From contig NC_086375.1 in the NCBI RefSeq assembly GCF_036588685.1, forward strand, positions 40,750,045 through 40,814,044: a DNA stretch of 64,000 nt. Reading direction: 5' to 3'. The DNA is from Mytilus trossulus. Its lineage: Eukaryota; Mollusca; Bivalvia; Mytilida; Mytilidae. The notes under the pieces are model-generated. The model saw only the letters and a list, made by a program, of their open reading frames with translations. It was not told where the DNA came from and ran no database searches. Each line of letters opens with the position of its first letter. The stretch's first letter is position 1. Below are positions 52,331 to 64,000 of the stretch, piece by piece. A program made the position numbers and the translations under genes.

Positions 52331-55300
52331 TAAGGCAACTACAAATGTCTCATATGCATTCCAGTAAATAATATAAAGCAATTATAAGTCACCGTCTTCA
52401 ATATTTGGAAATAACATACTCTGCAGTTGGTTGAAAATTCCGACATTAAAATGGATTGTGAACCATTCAAACACGAAAAATTAAAGGCCTATTGCATAAA
52501 AAATTACGAAAAACATATATGTTAGACATGTACCAACGGCAGTCTATGAATAACAGGTTCCTGACTAGTTCTCTTCACTCCAAGTTACACATTTTTTTCA
52601 TCAATAATCTTGATTATTTATCATGTCTTAGTCAAGTGATAACAATACACAGAAGTTTTATGCTATTCCGGTTTTTTTCTGAGAAGTATTTCAAAAGTCA
52701 TATATAATTCCCGATTTAATGGTCTACGTTTAACGTAAAAATATCGCTAAGAAACGGCACTGTAACATTAAGAAGAGTATGCTTTTTCTTGTAATTGTGT
52801 GGGCTGTAAAAGCGTTGAACTTTTATTGTATTTACACAAACGTTTTTACACCCTTAAATTTAAAAAGAGGCATTCAATTCTTGAACAAAAAGAGTCCAGT
52901 GCTAGGAAAGGTACACGTACATATAAGTTCATCACCAGCACATACTCAGGGGAAATTTCGTTTTGAAAATTATGCAACTTTTGCAGTATACCTCTCGAGT
53001 TGAAATATAATCAACGAGTTACAAATTGCATGCGTACGAACGAATTTATTTCAGTTACCTTTTTGAAGAATTCGCAAAGCCGAATCCATAAAAGCCAAGA
53101 AGTTAAAATAACCTTAACAGTTTAGAATCTATATTACCAAAAAGGACCTAAAAAGTGGCCAAATTCATCTAAAGTCAATTTTGCCTCAATGGGTTGATAC
53201 CTTAGTTTCTTATAATTTCAAACTTTATTGACAGACACGTTAGAAAGATTTGTTATAAATCATGTCAGTAACCATGGTAACAAAGTACTGAATACTGAGC
53301 TGATTATACCTTCCTGGACAAATATCCTTCAGCAGAGGTATCTGTAAAAGTATGTGTGAAAAAGCTGACGACCGATTTTTTTTTTTTTTACTTTTTTTTA
53401 TTGATTTTTTTAGCTAAATTCGGATCTGAATCCGTTCTGATACAATTATTTATATCATACTTTATAGGCTACATTAAATCGAAATGGACGTTGGATGTGC
53501 ACTGATTGATAATTGAGCCTTAGAATGTTAGATGCATGATTTTTTTGTATAAGTGACTTTTGCTTCGACCTAGCCATCACTAACTACGAGTACAATCAGA
53601 TATGTACTAAGTTTATTTTTGTTTATCGGGATGTACAATTATCTTTTCACGTCCACTCTGTGCTTTTGTTAGATTTATTTGTATTTGTATCCATCAGATA
53701 AGTTCATCTATTTTTAACTGATTTTTATAGTTTGTTCTGATGTTGTACTGTTACACCACTGTCCTAGGTTAGGGGGCGGCGCCTTCAAACAATTTTGACC
53801 TCGCCAACTTCTGTACATATTTCTCAGTGATGTCCTGCCATGGCTTTGTTTGAACTTGTTTGTTAGCTTGTTGGTCATGAATGGTTGTCTCTAATGTTTA
53901 ATTAACTGTGCATTTGTATTCAGATATCGCAGATCAAATTTATTCGTTCATTGTGTAATCATACGTTTTTTGATTGAGTTAAGTCTGCCAATTGATATTT
54001 TATCGTGTGTTTTTCTATGTTGTGATGTTATGCTATTGTTTCAGAAAAAGGGCGAAGGTTTGGCTCCATTAAAACGTTTAATCCCGCTGCAAATGGTGCA
54101 CCTGTCCTAAGTCAGTAATCTGATGTACAGTAGTTGTCGTTTGTTTATGTAATATATACGTGTTTCTCGTTTCTCGTTTTGTTTATATAGATTAGACCGT
54201 TGGTTTTCCCGTTTGAATGGTTTTACACTAGTAATTTTGGGGCCCTTTATAGCTTGTTGTTCGGTGTGAGCCAAGGCTCCGTGTTGAAGGCCGTACTTTA
54301 ACCTATAATGGTTTACTTTTTAAATTGTTACTTGGATGGAGAGTTGTCTCATTGGCACTCACACAACATCTTCCTATATCTAATGATTGTCGTTTGTTTG
54401 CTGTGTTACATAATTGATTTCCGTTCACTATTTTGTACATTGCTAAGTCCGTTAATTTTCTCGTTTGAATCGTTTTATATTTTTCATTTCAAAGCCATTT
54501 ATATCTGACTATGCGGTATGGGCTTAGCTCATTGTTGAAGGACGTACGGTGATCTATAGTTGTAAATTGGAGTAGGGGCAATAAGGACCTTTTTTGGGCC
54601 AAACAATGAATTTTGTCTTATGCTTAGTTCGTTTCTCAGTGCGTTACATTTTAATGTTGTGTCGTTGTTCTCCTCTAATAATATATTTGCGTTTCTCTCA
54701 GTTTTAGTTTGTAACCCATATTTGTGGTTTTTTTACCGATTTATGAGTTTTGTCTATAAAAGACTCATCAGTTACGCTCGAATCAAATAATGTTAAAAGA
54801 CCAAATAAAGTACGATGGTAAAGAGCACTTAGAAGTTAAATTCGTATGTCACCGTACGGCTTTCAAAAAATGGGCAAACACATGCCGCATTGCAAAACAA
54901 TAAAAGCATCGAAAAGACAATTATAAAATTATTCAAATGATAAAGCTTATAGTCTGAATTGCTTATAAAACACTAATATAATATATTGCAACAAGTTATA
55001 CCCTTAAATATCAGCCTTCTGACTTGTGACAGGCACATAAAGAACTTTGCGGGGTTAGACCCTCCCTATACTTGTGAAAGCAGTACAACAGCATAACAAT
55101 AGAACAAAATTTACAAAACAATGACAGAGCTAACTTTTGGGACATACCATAATAAAGGCAAAATGTTATAAAAGGTCATGAATGCGAAACATTTGAAACT
55201 CGAGTATCAGATCATTGAAAATTAAGGTTTGCATTTAGTGGATCAGCAAATGGAAAATCGAATCGCATCTTCCTTCCAGTACCGTTTTTCTTGCTAAATC

Positions 55301-56872
55301 TTTGCATACATTTCATATTAATTAAGTTTCTAAAAGTTTGTGATTTTGGGCCGGTAAATCCAGTTTTACCCCGTTTTTTACGTAGTTAAAGTGATAAATC
55401 GGGACTTTCCTGGCTTAATTTACGTAGTTTCTACAATAAGTCGAATATCACTTTGACATTTCCAATTGTTAGGTTGAATGGTATATTGAACAATAGTGTC
55501 GTTTAATACAGGATATTCATATGTCCTACCATGACAACCTCCTTTAATGAATATTGTAAATATACAAACCTTTGAACCAGGAAGTTAGCATTTAAATAGC
55601 AGAAACAAACTTTTGTTTGATACGATCTATGATAACTCGCTGATCCTTTGAATGAACATATTCTTAAAAATTAACAATTTAACACTCCAGTAAGATCTTG
55701 GAATGTTGTTTTTATCGAAACTTGCATAAAATTTCTTCCTTTTTTGTTATAATAGACTAAAAAAAATATGTAATACATTTATGAACTATTGTGGAACATC
55801 CCGTCAATATTAGCTACTTATAATTTGGCACGGCTTTACTTTGCCCAAACTGTTAGAGAGTCATAGTTTTAAATCTTTTGAATGTGTAGTCATTGATTTT
55901 TAAGTTTGAATGAACATGATATTTGTACTAGTGGTCAACTTTGTTATAAGTTTTATACAAGCATTCAGTGGTAAAAATGAAATAAACAAAAATACCGAAC
56001 ACCAAGGGAAGTTTAAACCGAAAAGTTCTTCTCAAATGGCAAAATTAAGAACTCTTAATCATCAACGAATGGAAAACATCTTTAATATTCCTGACCTGGT
56101 ACAGAAATATCTTAATGTTGAAAATTATGGATTAAACCAGATTTTCAGTGAATGTGAGTTCTCTTAGGTCGGCACTTTTGGTCTTTGTGCTTCATGATGA
56201 TCTAGTTGAACTATTCCGACTGATTTATACTAGTAGTTTTTTTCTTTCTTATATTGAGCTGTTATAATACTGCCACAAGGAAGATGAGTGTAAGTCGCTC
56301 GCAAACAGATTAAAACCGCAAAATTTTATATATGCCTGACTAAAGTCAGCAGCCTATATTCCAGGGATTAAATAGTCATTGTATTTTTCTAACATGAACT
56401 TTAATTGTGTCTATTGTTCAGTTTGGATAAAAAGTCATTATTCTTAAGTTATTAATGTCAGCTCTTTAACAGCTACATGGATTTGGTTTTGGTGCTAGAT
56501 TGTACCTGTAGAAACCCTATTACAAAAGGGGTACTGCAATCGAATTTAAAGTCATATGAAACGAGTGACTGTAGAAAAAAAATGTTTATCAATTCTTGAA
56601 TCAATGCATGTATAATTCATAAACATTGTCTTTTGTGCACGAATTTTACATTTTATATGCAAACATTTCGTTTTATCATCATTTTTTTCTCTGTCTGTCA
56701 TTGTGTGAAAATATGACAGCCACTTAATTGTTTTGTTTTAACACCGAAGCTAGACGATGGTAAACTTATAGTATCCATCAACAAAAAAGCATGGATATTT
56801 AGCACATGTATAACATGTACAATTAGATAATAGCTTATTTAAATGACATATCCATGCGTATTGCAATCACCA

Positions 56873-57002
56873 GGGTTGATTTCAATATTGTAGCAGCTAC
56901 GTACCTGCTACAATATCTACGTAGGAACTAGTCTTTAGCTACACATTCAATAGTCAAAATTTACGTAGCATTACGTAGACGCTACGATATTGAACTCAAC
57001 CC
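56873..57002. mobile_element. MITE-like element (second copy of 4544-4673)
   Basis: Same 130-base element with GGGTTGA ends at the equivalent site in the duplicated block. Confidence 0.65.
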
Positions 57003-57741
57003 CGTGGATGTTTACGAGAAGTGTTACGCTGAGATTACATGCATACCGAAAATATTTCGGGCGAATTGCTTCCTGGAAGCAAATACTTAAAAAAAAGTTA
57101 ATATCTTCTAAATGTGGACAAATTAAAGAATTTTCTTCAGAAAAAAGTTTTTTTATGGAAACTATCCATTTAGTTATAAAAAAAAACGTATACATCAATT
57201 TGAGGTTTCATATGACTTTAAATGAGATGTTGTTTACAGAATACTTGTTATCGTCACATTTGGTCGATACTCCTATTTTGGTGTACTACAAGATCCTGCG
57301 TTTTTTGTAAAAAAAACTAATAAAAAATTTATCCTAAATTCGTTAAAAATATGTTTCAATCTGACAATCATGGTTTATTTATCAGTTGAAATTTGAATTT
57401 GAATTAGGATTTTAATGCATGTGTAAATTCAAATGCACAATCAGAAAATATTTATTTTTTAAAGTTTTGATACTTACTATCTAAGCCCTTTTTACCTTTT
57501 TTTATAATTGGGGTTTATGATAAACTTGTCAGCTTTGTTTAGTTGGTAGGTAGTATAACTATACACACGGTCAATGACGTCACAATCGTATTCCTTGGTT
57601 CACTCAATGTTTGCGTATGATAAGTGTCTGCTAGGCACACAATCAAGAACCTCTATTGTTGCTGTCGGATTATTTTACCTGTACATGTATGACTGTGTTC
57701 TTTTGTTTATATATAAATCACGATGAATATATCATAAGAGC

Positions 57742-58012
57742 AGGAATTCCTACTTCCTCGGTCTAGAAAAGAAAAGGCAAGTGAAAAAATCAATAAGCAA
57801 ACTAAAAGGAGAGGATGGGGAATTAATTACTAATCAAGCAATTTTACTCTATAAAATAAAAAAATTCTATGAAAACTTGTATAATGTAAAATCTGCAAAT
57901 AAAAATTCAACTGAAAAATATATCAATGACACAAAACTAGAAAATAAAGTAGACGAAAAGGATAAACTGATATGCGATGGAAAAGTTACAGTAGAGGAAT
58001 GCTGACAGACTT
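57742..58012 (+). pseudogene. LINE ORF2 linker fragment (second copy)
   Basis: Counterpart of 5415-5685 with one noticed substitution (ENLYN for ENSYN). Confidence 0.65.
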
Positions 58013-59892
58013 TCATGTGTCGATACTCAAGTTTAATACCGATAATATTGAAAATAATTCTAATAATATGAAACAAAATATGTCCATGCACCATTTCGAT
58101 TGGGCAAAAAGAAGTCATTTCTTCAAAGTCAGAACAGAAAGAAAAAAGATTTTTGGAAGGACGTTTTCATAGTATAATTTTCCTTTACAATTTTACCCAA
58201 ACCTAAAAGAAATATACTGGTAAACAATTAAAAGGGTGTTTGATAGGAATGAAGTCCTTTATTTTTCTGACTACAATATGTACCGTGTGTATGATGGATT
58301 TGAATTCAATCAATAACTTTGAAATGTTTTCTCATACATGTATGTATACACAAAAGGGAGGACTGGTATTTGTACTTCTGTTAGAATATGTCTTCGTCCG
58401 TTTCGCATGACAAACTTGTTTATAATACAGTTTAAACGGGAAAATTTTGTTGGGAAATTTTTTTAATATGACAAAATAACGAGCAAAACTATTTCTTGCA
58501 ATGGCACACACAGACATTTTTTTTTTTGTAAAATAAACCATGGCCAGGACCTGACAGTTTTTAGCAGTGTACAAATGAAAATCTCCGCTTGCTGTCATTT
58601 TGAGGGATCTTGCAACATTACCAATAAACAACATAGGTTCTCACTTACTAAGAAAAATTTGAATTTGTCTATAATAGGTTACACAAAGCTGGTTCTTAAA
58701 AAGTTTGTATCAGGGAAAACGTTTTTCTTTGACTTTGAAAACATGTAGAGGAAACGGATTTCCTAACCATTCACATATAATATTCCGTATTTCTGATTTG
58801 TTGTTCGATAACGTAAATTATACGACTTTTTTTTATGACTACGTGAACTTGTGCCATTTATTTTTGCTGGTCTTTTGGAAGAAAATATACAATTGTGCAG
58901 AGGCACTTATACATAACCTTATAATTCTGTTTTGAAACAAAAATAATTTCCCAATATATAAATATAGTATTATATGTCGTGTACATGATTAGATTTTGTA
59001 GATATAACTAGCGCACAGAAAAAGTTTCATGGATTTCGAGGCTTTCATATTCAAGGTTTATAATCCTCCCTTGTTGAAAACTTGTGGAGACCTCTACAGT
59101 TCCTTAAAACATCTATTATTTTTTTGTACATTGAGTGCCGTCTCCCTGAACATGCTTATACTTAAGTCATATCTTTTCATTTTCATATTTTTTTCCCTGT
59201 TTGTCTCTGTTGTCTTGATTGTTGGAACGATTAGTGGTATCTAACACTATTTACGAAACCTTTTTGAGAATTATGAATATTTCTTCTCTGTCAGATATGG
59301 ATCATTATCAATGATAAAATGAAATGCCGTACATCACATCTTATAGAGGTTTAAAATTTAAATATTCGTCCATAACTTAAGATATAGAGCAATTTTGTCT
59401 TCCACATTTCAAATATCAAAGGGTACATTTGTATTTTTTACTTCGATTCGAAGGAAATTTATTTCTGTGACAAAGAACAAGCATGTCGGTATTGCAACGA
59501 TGTATGATTGAAATAATTCCGGGGACATAAATAAACAGATATATAGGTATGAAAAAGAAAAGATATGGGGTATTCTGTATCAGATGAAAGATAAACTATT
59601 ACAGTGTTGAAACCAATAAATTTTCACAGCGCAAGCAGTATATAATATCTTCATTGAGCAACATTAACTTTACCGTTAAAATGAAAATGCCAATGACAGT
59701 GGTTGATTATAAAAAATGTTTTACTGTGTTTAAAAAACAATAAAAACTTACACGTTGGACATGAAATATTTTGTCGATGAAGAAAATTAAATTATGTCAC
59801 TTCTGAAATAAGTTTGTCGGTAACGTTACTTATTCTGTCGGTAAAGAAACGCGAATTCGATCACTTCTCTGTTACGGGCTGTATGTCAAACC

Positions 59893-61155
59893 CCAGAAAA
59901 TTATATAAAAGAAATAGAAAACAGTAGCTATAAATATATTTTGGATGGGAAACCAGACAAGATTAAAAGAAACATGATGATTGGTCCATATGAGAAGGGG
60001 GTCTTAAAAGTTATTTTGTTGATTTAAAAGCATCATGGGTAAATAGATTGGTAAATGGTAAACTTGAGACTTGGAAGCTTATACCATTTAAATACTTAAA
60101 TGTCTCAAACAATGTTTTGTCAATATTTAATATGAATTTTAGTGATATCAAATCTTTAAGATATCTTAAAGATATTCCTGCGTTTTACAAAGAAGTAATA
60201 AAGTTTTGGAATTTGACTGGCGGGGGGCAAACAAAACAACCAGACACATTTTTTGATATTAGAAAGCAAGTAATATGGGGAAATAAATCTATAAAATTTG
60301 ATTATAAACCAATTATATTTGAGAACTGGATTAGGAGTGATCTAATTTACATAAATGATATCTTAGATGATAAAATGTCATTATCGGAAATCTACATTCT
60401 AAACAAATTAAAGTTCAAAATAAACTGGATCGCCGAATTTCAAAAATAAAACAAATCTATACCAGCAAAATGGATTCAAATTGTTCAAAAAGAGAATTCT
60501 TTCAAAACTACAATTAATATTCAGAGAAATAAAATCGCATCGAAAAATAATTTTATTAAGACTACATTATTAACAAAAAAAATCATACAACTCTTTGATA
60601 AATACAAAACTAGAGTCGTCAATAGGGATAAACAGATGGCTTAGAATCCTACCAATACAAGAAACTCTTAATATGAATTCATTGTACAAATTTATTTTTG
60701 AATATATGACTGAAAATAAATTAAAAATATTTTGATGGAAATTATTACATGATATTGTTCCAACTAAAAACTGTTATTGCAGTGGAAAGTAACTAAGACA
60801 GACAAGTGTAATTTTTGTTAGCAAGAAGAAGATTATGCTCACAATTTTTTTAAGTGTAGATATTTGAATAAATTTTGGCAAAAAATCTATGAACTCTTTA
60901 GAAGAAGTAAAATAGATATTGATATTAAATTGCGACATCTGGTATTTGGATATAAAATCACAGATAGTAATTATTATTTTTTTAATTATATACTAACAGT
61001 ATTAAGTTTTTTTCTATATACAAGTCATACTATGTATCCGAGCAGAGAACAAAAACTGTTGATGTCTTTAGCATTTTTGAAAATGAATTTAATAAAAGAA
61101 TAGATGCATATAAATCAAGATGTCCAATGTTATTGTCAATTAGAAAGAATGTTTA
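59893..61155 (+). pseudogene. LINE ORF2 C-terminal fragment (second copy)
   Basis: Counterpart of 7566-8830. The G-run after GAGAAG is one shorter, so the frame is broken just before VNRLVNGKLETWK, and the zinc motif has a TAG in place of AAG. Decay has continued independently since the duplication. Confidence 0.75.
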
Positions 61156-63663
61156 GCATTGAAAAATCTCTGCATAGACAACTATACAAGTTTATTTTTT
61201 TAACTTAATAAGTTGGATCAGCTGTTTTTTATTTCCCTGGATAATCAGTGGAGTGTAACAGGGTAAATCAAGATAAGCTTGGACTCTTGGTGAAACTTGT
61301 AACAAGCAAGATTAGAAGAATAAATATTATTATGTTGTTAAAAAAAAATAAACAGGAATACAAGTACTCGAAAAATAATCCGATTGACCGTGTAAGACCC
61401 TAAACTTCGACAGAGTAAAGCAATTACGAATGCTAAAAAATGTAATGCAGAAAGTTTCGACAAATGAAATACAGATCCAATGAACAATAGTTTCACTTTG
61501 AATGCTTTCCAAGCATGAAAAGGAGAAAACGGTATGACTTTTCATCCGCAATTACTCAGTATTGTAAATCTCCAGCAAAATTCCGACTGAATCTATCTCA
61601 CATATGAATACCTTCGAGCCAACGCCTTTACCAGTAGCAAATGCTTCTGTGAATCCAAACAAGGAATTTCCGACCAGGTCTTATTTTAATACTCTTGATT
61701 ATGTTCGTGATAATTAAAAATTACTACAATTATGTCAACAAGTCATTGTCGGAGTTCTTGAACCGATAAACACATTCAACTCGCATTCAATTTTAACACC
61801 GAATCAACAGTTTCCGCAAAATTGAGTTGGTGTTACAAACCGTACGTTGTGAGAATTTATTAACCATACCCAGATGAATTTACCAAACATTTTTTTGACA
61901 AATTTCAATATTTAACATGAAAAACCAACTATTACAAATGTCTTAACATGTATTTCTTCTTCCGGACTATGAAACACTTTTAACCAAATGATTAAAAAAA
62001 ACTTTGACCACTTTAAACAAAATTTATCTATTGATTAAGGAGTAGGTTCAGTAAGACCCCTTTTTGGCCACAAAAAATAGCAGTTTTAGATAATTTTGAA
62101 AATGTAATCTTAAAGCTACATTTTGGAAAGTAAAATGCTTCTGCTTTATAAATATGAGCTGTTTTGACAATACAATGCACAAATATCGCGTTCTAGATTC
62201 ATTGAATTACTGAAATCTTCAAAATTGTAGCATTTTGGTTAATTTTTAGACGGTTTTCATCTAAAATGAAAGTGGCCGCATTCGTGTTCATTCATAATAT
62301 TGAAATCTAAGTTGTATTTGATGATAATACAAAACATATATAAAGGTTGAGGATGAAAACGGATGCGGCCTCTTTCATTTTTGACAAAAAACATTTGGAA
62401 ATTGACGTTTTTTTTTGGCATATTTGATATATTTTTCATATGTAAAGTCATAAGAAACAAGTGACCGGTGAAAGCTAATGTTCTTCCAATTCTTGAACCA
62501 ATGCATACAAACATCAGAAACTTAATCTTCAGTGCACGAATTTATCATTTTTTTCGTGTAAATTTCGTACAATCGTCAATTTTTTTTTTCAATTGGTCAG
62601 TGTTGTTGTGAAAATATGGCAGGTAATTAAAGTTCGTGTTTTGAAGCCGAAGTTTAACGATTGCCACCTGTTTGTCAACAATCGACAAAAAATAAACAAA
62701 ACAGCATGTAAATTTTGCTTGTGTTTAACATGTAAATTCAGATATTAGTTTATTTTTAGAACATCCATGCGTATTGTGATCACCGGATTTCAGGAAGCAG
62801 TTAAAATAAAGTAAACTTTTCTAAATAAGAATAAATTAATGAATTTTCTTCAGAAAAAAAGTATATGTACATAAGTTTTATAATGAAAACTATTCATTGA
62901 GTTTAAAAAAAACATATGAATTATTTTTTTTTTATTTGAGGTTTCTTACGACTTTAAGCTTGAATCAGGGCGTTTTTAATTTGACTTAATCAGTTAATGC
63001 AACACACAAGTATAAAAAAACAAAGGCTTATAACTGATCCATCTTCTCCTCAAAATTGAGATGTACACTACAGTGGTAAATGATTTGAAAGATAAAAACC
63101 TTGTCATACATTTTAACTGATGATGCTTTATGTCAATGCTAAGCCGCAGCTCTGATTTGTTGATTGATGGTATACGAGACAACAGCGGCAGCGGCTACGA
63201 AACTTATGATTATGGTGAAACGCTTTGTCTCTTAAAACATAGTTGGACATCGTTTTTATCCATACGCTATTTTAACAAGTCAGAAATGAAACAATCATTC
63301 GTATTGCATTATTCTGCATTTGTTATCTAATATGTTTTTGAACGATTCTTAGTTGAATATTTTCATTTCAATACAACACAATACACAACAATACATTTAA
63401 AAGTTAATCATTATCGAATTTCAAAAAATATTACAAAATATAATATCCTATCTTATCGTGTCTTTTATTATATGCATTCAAATAATGCATGTAGCATGAA
63501 TTATATTTATGGAGATCTCTATACCAAGTCTTGACTCTTATTCTATTTCATTTCAAAACGGTAGTATCTTGTTTCTTTAATCAAACAAAAGACTTAAAAC
63601 ATATATTGATATGTTAAAACATATTCAAACCTAGCATAACCGTTAATCAGTTATAGAATTTAT

Positions 63664-64000
63664 ATGGAGCTTCACGAAGAAAAGATGAGTTTCGATGAAA
63701 GAAATTTTAGCGCATACCTTAACAGATCATACAGTGACGGTTTTTCTCCGCCTCCTGATATTTGTGGAAAACAGAGGAATTCCAATGGATATTTACACCC
63801 TTGTTATCGTAATAAAAAGGGTATATCTTCCAAACATGATTATCTCAGTGTACAGGGATCTATCAGAGAAGAATCGCAAGTTGATAAAGTATCAGACAAA
63901 TCTCCCAATTTGCCACACAGCAAATACATCACAAACAAAGAGGAGGTTACTGAACTTGATGATGTTCGAATATATTATGAAATAGCAGATTCAACCAAAC
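63664..64000 (+). CDS. Exon 1 of the next gene copy, cut by the window end
   Basis: Starts with the same ATG and encodes the same peptide as exon 1 of the first gene as far as the window goes (112 full codons, to the equivalent of 11730); I noticed no base difference. About 50 more bases to the donor are expected beyond the edge. The upstream 500 bases are also near-identical, so any promoter has been copied too. Confidence 0.75.
   Translation, partial: MELHEEKMSFDERNFSAYLNRSYSDGFSPPPDICGKQRNSNGYLHPCYRNKKGISSKHDYLSVQGSIREESQVDKVSDKSPNLPHSKYITNKEEVTELDDVRIYYEIADSTK

Larger units (their letters stand above)
52331..64000 (+). repeat. Second copy of 3-11730: long tandem duplication (period about 52.3 kb)
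   Basis: Collinear with the start of the window throughout; only scattered substitutions and small indels were noticed. The offset is 52328 at the left, 52325 near 61330 and 52270 after a 57-base deletion at about 62789. It carries the same repeats, LINE fragments (57742-58012, 59893-61155), nested MITE (56873-57002) and the start of the next gene. It contains no additional gene beyond those listed for 1-11730. Confidence 0.95.

Overview
The window looks like nuclear DNA of a marine mussel (genus Mytilus or a close relative). It is AT-rich, genes are split into small exons with GT/AG introns, and introns and spacers are full of dispersed repeats I recognise from mussel sequence: the family with the motif GCGTCTGGCGTA, the family starting near CTGAACTCCGAGG, and the family with GTTGTCTCATTGGCAC. 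The species call rests on those remembered repeats, not on a database search. No bacterial gene, rRNA, tRNA or CRISPR array is visible.

One gene system fills the window. A reading frame can be followed through 11 exons from 11394 to 38196 on the + strand with no phase conflict (2265 nt, 754 residues plus stop). The predicted product is a type II membrane protein: about 158 cytoplasmic residues with tyrosine motifs, one transmembrane helix, then an ectodomain alternating Ig-like domains with CBM14/peritrophin-A chitin-binding domains (Ig-CBM14-Ig-CBM14-Ig-CBM14). Ig plus CBM14 recalls the VCBPs of amphioxus and Ciona, but the membrane anchor, order and repetition differ. A binding or immune role is inference.

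Layout: 1-11393 is spacer with old repeats and a broken LINE; 11394-38196 is the complete gene; 38197-44127 is spacer; 44128-51683 is a second set of Ig, CBM14, Ig and terminal CBM14 exons with no recognisable first exons ('headless'); 51684-52330 is its 3' flank; from about 52331 to the end the sequence repeats positions 3-11730 almost identically, including the first 337 bases of exon 1. The window therefore shows one full period (about 52.3 kb) of a tandem array, or an assembly duplicate of it.

Inside the complete gene a further duplication (19008-27318 copied as 27319-33252) added one CBM14-Ig module. Its junction lies on a 6-base microhomology and left a decapitated Ig exon. Comparing the two copies exposes clean empty and filled sites for a 990-bp Harbinger-like element and a 1575-bp Helitron-like element with about 170-bp tandem repeats. 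Nearly all module junctions are phase 1, so modules can be added or lost without breaking the frame.
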